A stretch of DNA of 64,000 bases from Senimuribacter intestinalis (GTDB lineage: Bacteria; Bacillota; Clostridia; Peptostreptococcales; Anaerovoracaceae): positions 1-64,000 of the forward strand of contig CALPCJ010000005.1 in assembly GCA_943192975.1 (NCBI GenBank), written 5' to 3'. Below the pieces are notes generated by a model. It searched no databases, was not told the origin of the DNA, and saw nothing but the letters and a program-made list of their open reading frames with translations. A program made the translations under genes and the position numbers. Each line of letters opens with the position of its first letter. Position 1 is the stretch's first letter. Of this stretch, positions 57,913 through 64,000 are shown in pieces.

Positions 57913-60900
57913 TTATTTTTTCTTCTGGCTCTTACGCTGCGTCAGAACAGCAAGCCCCGACGCCAATATACAAATCCAAAGATACTGCCATATAGGCCGG
58001 CTGTCTCCTGTCTCTGGCGCATCGGTCACACTTGTATCTGCAGGCACATTCGGTGTCTGCGCATTCTCTGCTTTCGGAACTTCTGGCTCATCCAAATCAA
58101 TGGCCGGCAGATCGCCTTTTGGAACATCCGGCTCCTCTATGTCAATCGACGGTTGATCGTCTTTCGGAACATCGGGATCCTCTATATCGACTGGCGGTTC
58201 CGGTTCCATCGGTTCTTGCGGAATATTCGGCGGATTCGACCCCTCCGGAGTCTGCGGCCTGTCCGACCCTTCCGGTACTTCTATCCAGTTGGCAACAAAG
58301 GTCAGATTTCCCATCGTTCCCGCCTCTACCTTGAGTACAGAGAAATCCGTTTTATGATCTTTTTCTGTCGTATCACTGCCCAAACTCCAATGAGAAAAGA
58401 CATACTGCTTCCCGTTTTCCGTCACAGGCTGCGGATTTTTAATGGTAAAGCTGTCTTTCACCGTGTAGCAGGTTGGATTTTTTCCTTTTGCTGACGCCAC
58501 CGGGACATCTTTTGCCGCCGTCACAGCTTCAAGGGCATACTCCGCTCCACTCGGCGCATCCGGCCCGTTCTGATATGCAATCGTATAGGAAATCGGCTGC
58601 ACTAGATAAGTGACAACAGCCGGTATGTTCGCTCCCGTCAAAGTCGCAATCGGCTTTATGCTGCCGTCTTGATCCATCCACGTCAAAGTTTCGGCTTTAT
58701 CCGCCGGTGAATATATGCCGTCAGCACTTTTATTTACCAGTACATACCCTTTTGCCGCTAGTTCTTGGACGATAGCGAGCTGCGGCGTTACGACCGCCTG
58801 ATCTGCTTCGAGCTCCATCCCCTTGATAATCTTCGGGTTTGCCGTCTGCTCTGTACCTGCTTCCACAAAATTCATCACATATTTACGCGCGATGACTGGA
58901 TCATAGTAGAAGATCACGTGATAGGTATCATCCGGATTATGCAGCGTCAAAATTTGATTTGTAACCTGTGCAACATAGCCCGTTTGCATTTTTGCAGTCT
59001 GATTCAGTGCTGCGCCTGCAATGAACAGCTGATCCTTCTTCACAGATTTTTCCAGCACATAATAGGTTTTCCCACCGCTTTCCACGATTTTATCATCAGA
59101 AATCTGTACAGTCAGATGGTGCTTATCCTTATCTTCATCTCGCAGCCTGTCTGTCACGTAATAAATATGGTAATCAAATGTCTCTGCACTGACCGCCGAC
59201 CATGCTGCAGCAATGTTCTTGTTTTCTGTAATCGCCTGATCGAAGTCAAATTCAGTTTTCGGCGCAGTGATTGTTCCATCTTCATCTGCCTGATACCAGC
59301 CGGACAAAGTATATCCCTCTCTGAGCGGCTGCGGAATCAAGCCGATTGCGGAGTACCGGTTGTTTTCCGGAACTTTCAACGCAATCTGCGCTCTGCCTGC
59401 ATCCTTTCCACCGTCTAGATGGAAGGTCACCGTATAGAGCGGCGCTTCCCAAATTGCGTACAAATGCAAATTGGATGCAATAGCAAAAACTTCTCCTGCA
59501 TGCTGCTGCAGTTCTGCATATTCCGTCATAGACCACTGCATATTCTGACCTGCAGGTCCAAGTCCCCATCCTTTGAACTTCCATGCCGCTGTTCCATTTT
59601 CTGACCGATCGGGGCAGACAGAACCACGATAGCCATCTGCCTCAATATGCCAGGGATAACCGTTGGTATTATCATCCGCATCCTTTAGCGCAAATCCATA
59701 TTCTTCCTGCGTCACCAGCGTACCGTAAGGCAATTCAATCGTTCCCAGCGTCACTTCGCTCTCCCCGCGATTTGCTGCATTGATTGGCGCGATATAGGTA
59801 ATCTGGTACCGATCTCTGTTGTAGTAGAAATACAGATCATACGGATCTTCCGCAGTACCAATACGATTGTACTGATTAGCGCCGTCACTATCCCGATACT
59901 TTATGGAGTGGTCAGCGTTGCCATTCACTCTGGTCAAATGCGGTCTGGCACTTGGCACCTGCTTATCAATGCGGTTTGTAGACATGGCAATCACTTGCCG
60001 CGCGACTGCATAATATTTAGTCTCTCCATTTTTTGTATATTCACGCACCGCATAATAGTTCCCTTCCGGATCATGATAGACAATCTGCCCCTGATCATAA
60101 GATACCCGCATCAAATCCGTAAACCCGTATTGCGCGACTGCCTCATGATTCACCGGTACCAGATACAACATGTTTTGAGGGTTTGTTGTATCTCCATTGT
60201 AGATGCTGACTTTCTGCATATCAGAAATATCTAACGCCGGCACTTCATAGCAATGAGTATAGCGATAATAATTGGAACTCATATTATAGCGCCAATAAGC
60301 GACCAGGTGATGCACATTGCCAGGATCTTCGGGATTTGCAATCAGTTCCGCTCCCATAGATTCATAGATCCCCTTAATCGTAAATTCGTTATAATGGCTA
60401 TTTCCCGGTTCCAAAGCATCTGTACGGAATTTTCCGTCTGTGACCGCCCAGGAGGTAACCGCTGCTATTTTCGTTTCTGCTGTCACAGACTCTTCCGGTC
60501 TTGAAATCGGCCAAACCTCCTGCAAATCCGCACCATACTTTGCCTTGATGGTAATCGTCTGCGGCACCGGCATTTCTTCATGGCTGTTTACCGCTGCTCG
60601 TTTCTTTATATTTCCATAAATACCATTTGGATCAAAGTTAAAGTTCAATTCCCCATTTACTACGCACTCTTTCGCGCCGCGCTTGCTAAATCCGCCGGTA
60701 TTTATCGCAACGTAGTATGGATAATCCTGCCAACCCTTTCCGTAATAATGAAACTGCAGGGTGTAAATATTTCTGGTAAAGTAGACATAGATCATGGTTT
60801 TACCGTCGCCGGATGCCGTGTTTTGATCTGACCCATGCCCACTTTGGGTCTCGTGTACAATCTCAAACGCTTCCTGAGAATAGAACTGCGCCGCATCCAA

Positions 60901-62946
60901 GCCATGCTCCTGTCCCATGGTTTTTCCAAACTCTGTGGTCACCTGGCTCTGAATTGCATCGACTAATTTTTTTTCGTTCCCATTTTTTAACAAAGGGGTG
61001 TCAGTGGTAACTTCCATCGTAAAGCTGCCCATATTGCTATAATGCGCATTGACATTTCCTAGTGCTGGTTTATGGGACTTCGGTTCGTTTTGATAACCGG
61101 CGTACTGTTCTTTGTAGTAGCTGCCTGCTTGTTCCGCATTTCCGCCCTCTGCGATTGCCTGTACATCATCTGTTCCGGTCAAATCTTCCGTCCAGAGAAT
61201 GACACGCACCTGCGTTTTTTCCGGTGTCCATTTCGGATACAGATGAAGCGCCAGCACGCCACCCGACGCCTGCAGCTTTGCTTTTGCAATCAAAGCGTCG
61301 TTTATCGTCAATTCCGGGCTGCCATCTGCATTAAGCGGCACTTCTTCATAATCACAATCTCTGTATGCACCGTCGACATCCGGCTGCGCGTCTTTTTTCA
61401 GATATCTCCAGCCGCCAAAGGCATACCCGGTTCGCGTTGGCTCTGTGACATGGTCAAAATTAACCCGCTTACCCAATTTAACCTGTTGTCTCGGTATATA
61501 GGTATAATTGGTATCAAAAATCACGCGATAAGAATCCGCCGCCTTATAATATAGATCTACGGTCGTTCCCGCAGAATCGGATGTGCTCTCAATCAGTTTC
61601 TGAAAAAAATCCATTGGCGTAAGTTTTTCATAGATGTCGTCAGTCTTTGCTGCCGCATTGGTGGTCGCTCCAACGCGCCCCTGCAGGGTTTCCCGGTGGA
61701 GGCGAACATAGTCAACACCATCGATTGTCTGCAGTTCCATGTCCGCAAAGTCATCCAGTCCAGAGAGAATCTTCGGCACCCAATGGTTTACTGTGTAAGA
61801 AACGGCACTGCGGCGATAATAAACAGTGAGATGCAAATCCGTTTCACCTTCCAGCGCCTGCACCAGCTGGGCCTCCGTCAGTGTCACTTTCAGCTTTGGA
61901 TGCACCAGCGGATTTGCACCGATTCCCGCCGGTTCGTCATGCTCACCCATGGCTGCTGCAGTGTAACCATCCGTCTTAAAAATACGCGCCTGATCCCACG
62001 CCTCATTATATTCCATCGAATATTGGTTGCCATAGATTGGATTTAGCACTGCATGCGCCTGACCATCATTTTCTTGATCATAGTAAACCTGATGATGCTC
62101 TATATCAATATTAAAATCTCCGCGTTCCAGCGCAGCTTCCAGTTCCGCCGCCGTTTCATTTCCGGTCGGCGGTTTTACTAAATACTGGTTCAGCGGCTCC
62201 GGATTCAAAACGATGCGAAAACCCGCTGTCGTCGGCAGCTTCCATTCCACCTGGTAAGTTCCGTCTTCTTGTTTCTCTGGCATTGCTTCCACCGTATCGG
62301 GCTCTGCCGCAAAGCTGCCTGCCAGACCTCCCGTATTGGAATATCGATACTCCATTTGAAACCGTATCACCTCTGCCGGCACAAAGGCATAATCCGCAAG
62401 CTGTCCGTTAAAAACTTCCCGCAGTACGCTGCCTTTGGCTGCGGCGTTTTCTGTACGTACCACCTTCCAGCCGCGTTTTACGGCATAAACAATCCGCGCA
62501 CCGCCTTCCCTGTTTTCATCAAAGTCTTCGATATGCAGCGGCTTCGCCTCCGTTACCGCAAGCTGCGCCTGATCATAAGTGAAGCGGCGCAAATCGCATA
62601 CCCCATTTTCAAAATCTGCCTCGGTCAGTTCCAGGGTCTCAGACGCCTCAATGCTTCTACCCTGTCCGCCGCTTGTAAATTGAAAAATGTGGGTTAAATA
62701 AAGAGTGTAGACGGTATCTTTGTCACCGGGAATATCATCAGATTCCTCCGTTGTCTTTTCCGTTTCCGAAACAACATGAGATTCGCTGTCAGAAAAGCCC
62801 GCCGCTAAAGCTACGGCTGCGTTGGCAACAATCAAAGAAATGCAAAGCGCTATGATGGCAATTTTACGCCATACCCTCCTTTGAAGCGTTCGCCGGTCGG
62901 CGTGCTCAAATTCCTTCTTCTGATACAATTTAGGTAAACTTTTCAT
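57913..62946 (-). CDS. Large cell-wall-anchored protein with InlB-type repeats
   Basis: The protein has about 1,677 residues. An N-terminal signal segment (IIALCISLIVANAAVALAA) follows a basic stretch. The body contains repeated Listeria-Bacteroides (InlB B / Flg_new-like) beta-grasp units, with repeated F/GxxGWR/WYQ-type ends (TGYAFGGWRYL, EGYTLSGWYQ, FVANWIEV). A Pro/Glu/Asp-rich stalk has three tandem 15-residue units (I/VDI-EEPDVPK-type, about 58065-58200). The C-terminus has an APETGD sorting motif, a hydrophobic helix and KSQKKK. It is likely an adhesin. Start at ATG 62946; a TTG nine codons earlier is possible. Confidence 0.88.
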   Translation of the reverse strand: MKSLPKLYQKKEFEHADRRTLQRRVWRKIAIIALCISLIVANAAVALAAGFSDSESHVVSETEKTTEESDDIPGDKDTVYTLYLTHIFQFTSGGQGRSIEASETLELTEADFENGVCDLRRFTYDQAQLAVTEAKPLHIEDFDENREGGARIVYAVKRGWKVVRTENAAAKGSVLREVFNGQLADYAFVPAEVIRFQMEYRYSNTGGLAGSFAAEPDTVEAMPEKQEDGTYQVEWKLPTTAGFRIVLNPEPLNQYLVKPPTGNETAAELEAALERGDFNIDIEHHQVYYDQENDGQAHAVLNPIYGNQYSMEYNEAWDQARIFKTDGYTAAAMGEHDEPAGIGANPLVHPKLKVTLTEAQLVQALEGETDLHLTVYYRRSAVSYTVNHWVPKILSGLDDFADMELQTIDGVDYVRLHRETLQGRVGATTNAAAKTDDIYEKLTPMDFFQKLIESTSDSAGTTVDLYYKAADSYRVIFDTNYTYIPRQQVKLGKRVNFDHVTEPTRTGYAFGGWRYLKKDAQPDVDGAYRDCDYEEVPLNADGSPELTINDALIAKAKLQASGGVLALHLYPKWTPEKTQVRVILWTEDLTGTDDVQAIAEGGNAEQAGSYYKEQYAGYQNEPKSHKPALGNVNAHYSNMGSFTMEVTTDTPLLKNGNEKKLVDAIQSQVTTEFGKTMGQEHGLDAAQFYSQEAFEIVHETQSGHGSDQNTASGDGKTMIYVYFTRNIYTLQFHYYGKGWQDYPYYVAINTGGFSKRGAKECVVNGELNFNFDPNGIYGNIKKRAAVNSHEEMPVPQTITIKAKYGADLQEVWPISRPEESVTAETKIAAVTSWAVTDGKFRTDALEPGNSHYNEFTIKGIYESMGAELIANPEDPGNVHHLVAYWRYNMSSNYYRYTHCYEVPALDISDMQKVSIYNGDTTNPQNMLYLVPVNHEAVAQYGFTDLMRVSYDQGQIVYHDPEGNYYAVREYTKNGETKYYAVARQVIAMSTNRIDKQVPSARPHLTRVNGNADHSIKYRDSDGANQYNRIGTAEDPYDLYFYYNRDRYQITYIAPINAANRGESEVTLGTIELPYGTLVTQEEYGFALKDADDNTNGYPWHIEADGYRGSVCPDRSENGTAAWKFKGWGLGPAGQNMQWSMTEYAELQQHAGEVFAIASNLHLYAIWEAPLYTVTFHLDGGKDAGRAQIALKVPENNRYSAIGLIPQPLREGYTLSGWYQADEDGTITAPKTEFDFDQAITENKNIAAAWSAVSAETFDYHIYYVTDRLRDEDKDKHHLTVQISDDKIVESGGKTYYVLEKSVKKDQLFIAGAALNQTAKMQTGYVAQVTNQILTLHNPDDTYHVIFYYDPVIARKYVMNFVEAGTEQTANPKIIKGMELEADQAVVTPQLAIVQELAAKGYVLVNKSADGIYSPADKAETLTWMDQDGSIKPIATLTGANIPAVVTYLVQPISYTIAYQNGPDAPSGAEYALEAVTAAKDVPVASAKGKNPTCYTVKDSFTIKNPQPVTENGKQYVFSHWSLGSDTTEKDHKTDFSVLKVEAGTMGNLTFVANWIEVPEGSDRPQTPEGSNPPNIPQEPMEPEPPVDIEDPDVPKDDQPSIDIEEPDVPKGDLPAIDLDEPEVPKAENAQTPNVPADTSVTDAPETGDSRPIWQYLWICILASGLAVLTQRKSQKKK

Positions 62947-63278
62947 GGGTAATTCCGTTCTCCCTTCTTGCAAGTACCTTCGTTTTTCATGTGCTCTTCT
63001 TTCGGAGATATTTGTATGATTTACTGCTAAAAAGGAAAACGTTCAAAAATAACCTAAAATTCATGCACATAACGATTCAGAGTTCTAACTTTTTTCAATT
63101 ATAATTTATGTGTATGGCGAATTCTATGTTTATTTTTGGCTAGATGCGATTAGAATGGAAAAATTTTTAGTTGTCCCTCAGAACATCTTAGAGCAACAGT
63201 GAGACACAGGTTTCTGTGAATTTTTAGGAAAGGTAATAGGTAGGAACTTCTTTTATCCTTCATCGTAGTCAGACACAG
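62947..63278. other. Intergenic region upstream of the surface-protein gene
   Basis: 332 bases, AT-rich, with a TATAAT-like box on the leftward strand near 63100 but no clear -35 partner. No gene or strong hairpin was seen. It must hold the promoter of the surface-protein gene. Confidence 0.45.
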
Positions 63279-63743
63279 TCAGGCAATCCACCACATGCCG
63301 TCTGCCGCTTGATACAGGCTTCCTATCTCTTCTGAAATTGCCTTTCCTTCGTAGTCACGTACAATCACCTTGTTATAGTACTTGTAAGCCTCTGCCTGGC
63401 AATTATTCTCTTCACCCCAGCCTTCTTCAACCCATGCGTCAAAGTATATTCTGCTGTCCTCGATGAAAAGTGCGCTCTCATTGGCATTCTTTGGAAAAGA
63501 AATCCTCTGCGGATAATAGCATTCAAAGCGCTCCTCTTGGCTTACGATATACACCGGATTTCCTCCGTCCGCAAATACGGGATTTCCGTAAATCGTATTT
63601 CTTTTCTTCTCAAAGGGCATATAAACTGTTCCGTTCTCAAAATCGTAAAAATCATTAGTGTCAGAATGCCCATAGGCAAACCTGTCCTGTCCGATGATTT
63701 TTTCTGTGTATGCGCCCTGCGGGCACTTGAATCGTTTTAGCAT
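63279..63743 (-). CDS. Hypothetical protein, 154 aa
   Basis: Start at ATG 63743 with AAGGAG; a longer frame upstream overlaps the preceding gene. The 154-residue protein is beta-rich with many Tyr and Phe (DFYDFENGTVYMPFEKKR, ERFECYYPQRISFPKN, EEGWGEENNCQAEAYKYYN) and ends GMWWIA. No membrane helix. I do not recognise the family. It follows the aminoglycoside-phosphotransferase-like gene by 43 bases. Confidence 0.6.
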   Translation of the reverse strand: MLKRFKCPQGAYTEKIIGQDRFAYGHSDTNDFYDFENGTVYMPFEKKRNTIYGNPVFADGGNPVYIVSQEERFECYYPQRISFPKNANESALFIEDSRIYFDAWVEEGWGEENNCQAEAYKYYNKVIVRDYEGKAISEEIGSLYQAADGMWWIA

Positions 63744-63786
63744 AAATTGAAAATCTCCTTGCTGGCCGGATCTGTCATCTTTTCTT

Positions 63787-64000
63787 TTAAATTGCCCCAA
63801 TCATCTCCATAGCGGCAACCATTCGAAGCTTCTCAGGTTCAATCAGTTCTCTCCCATACCCATCCATAAAGCGATTTGTATACGCAGTAGTTCCAAGATT
63901 ATAATGCAGTGTCCAAATTCCCCAGAGTACATCGATATGCCGATCACCAATTCCGCCGCAGTCAAGATCGATATAACCCGAAAACTTCCAATTCTGTAAA
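63787..64000 (-). CDS. Aminoglycoside phosphotransferase-like protein (partial)
   Basis: The C-terminal 70 residues are visible. They contain FSGYIDLDCGGIGDRHIDV, the APH motif that carries the metal-binding Asp (GxIDxGxxGxxDxxxD), then a helical end ELIEPEKLRMVAAMEM. The start lies beyond the window. It may be a true aminoglycoside 3'-phosphotransferase or a related small-molecule kinase; the fragment cannot decide. Confidence 0.7.
   Translation of the reverse strand, partial: LQNWKFSGYIDLDCGGIGDRHIDVLWGIWTLHYNLGTTAYTNRFMDGYGRELIEPEKLRMVAAMEMIGAI

Noticed and set aside
58065..58200. CRISPR-like array
   Set aside because: The short repeats encode a Pro/Glu/Asp-rich stalk in frame within the surface protein; spacing and sequence do not fit CRISPR repeats.

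Overview
The window comes from an anaerobic low-to-medium-GC Firmicute, most likely a clostridial (Eubacteriales) gut-type bacterium. The pointers are strong AGGAGG ribosome-binding sites, sigma-54 activators paired with NhaC-type antiporters, a sortase-anchored surface protein with InlB-like repeats, and Pre/Mob-type mobilizable elements. I cannot name the species.

Left part (1-25378): a tandem array of integrated elements stacked on the 3' end of guaA. Three guaA-like attachment sites (4201-4245, 14376-14396, 25334-25378) divide it into A (left of 4245, incomplete), B (4246-14375) and C (14388-25378). B and C share one backbone: MobV relaxase, oriT-like region, RecA/AAA-type ATPase, MobC-like protein, tyrosine integrase, excisionase and a divergent XRE repressor with its own operators. 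A is a remnant that lost this backbone by a deletion joining the tnpV tail to xis. B carries yjdF with a probable yjdF-type RNA, a methyltransferase, a broken MerR/TipA-like regulator duplicated in A, and a type I toxin with antisense RNA; its integrase has an in-frame stop. C carries an HNH nuclease overlapping a small nucleotidyltransferase, a KilA-N protein with a 58-residue partner, four GNAT acetyltransferases and a membrane protein.

Middle (25367-37970): chromosome. guaBA; a SWIM/SNF2 helicase, lipoprotein and HAD phosphatase; a second type I toxin/antisense RNA pair (27-aa toxin); a TPR-DUF4037-DUF4125 operon; an ECF sigma/anti-sigma pair; then a patch of TGCATA-type repeats.

Right (37989-57408): a sigma-54 regulon. 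One GAFTGA activator (43094-44911) sits between two divergent units, each with a near-consensus -24/-12 promoter. The leftward unit encodes an aminotransferase, AspA/AstE-type deacylase, homoserine dehydrogenase, fumarylacetoacetase-fold enzyme and SDR. The rightward unit encodes an NhaC antiporter, two arginine-deiminase-superfamily paralogues and a DegT-type PLP enzyme. I infer catabolism of an amino acid derivative, probably guanidino-containing. A second NhaC gene has its own sigma-54 promoter beside an NtrC-type two-component system whose kinase has a solute-binding sensor domain and a frameshift in a G7 tract.

Far right (57420-64000): a YfcE-type phosphodiesterase, a roughly 1,677-residue cell-wall-anchored protein, a small hypothetical gene and the end of an aminoglycoside-phosphotransferase-like gene. 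No rRNA, tRNA, CRISPR array or complete insertion sequence was seen.
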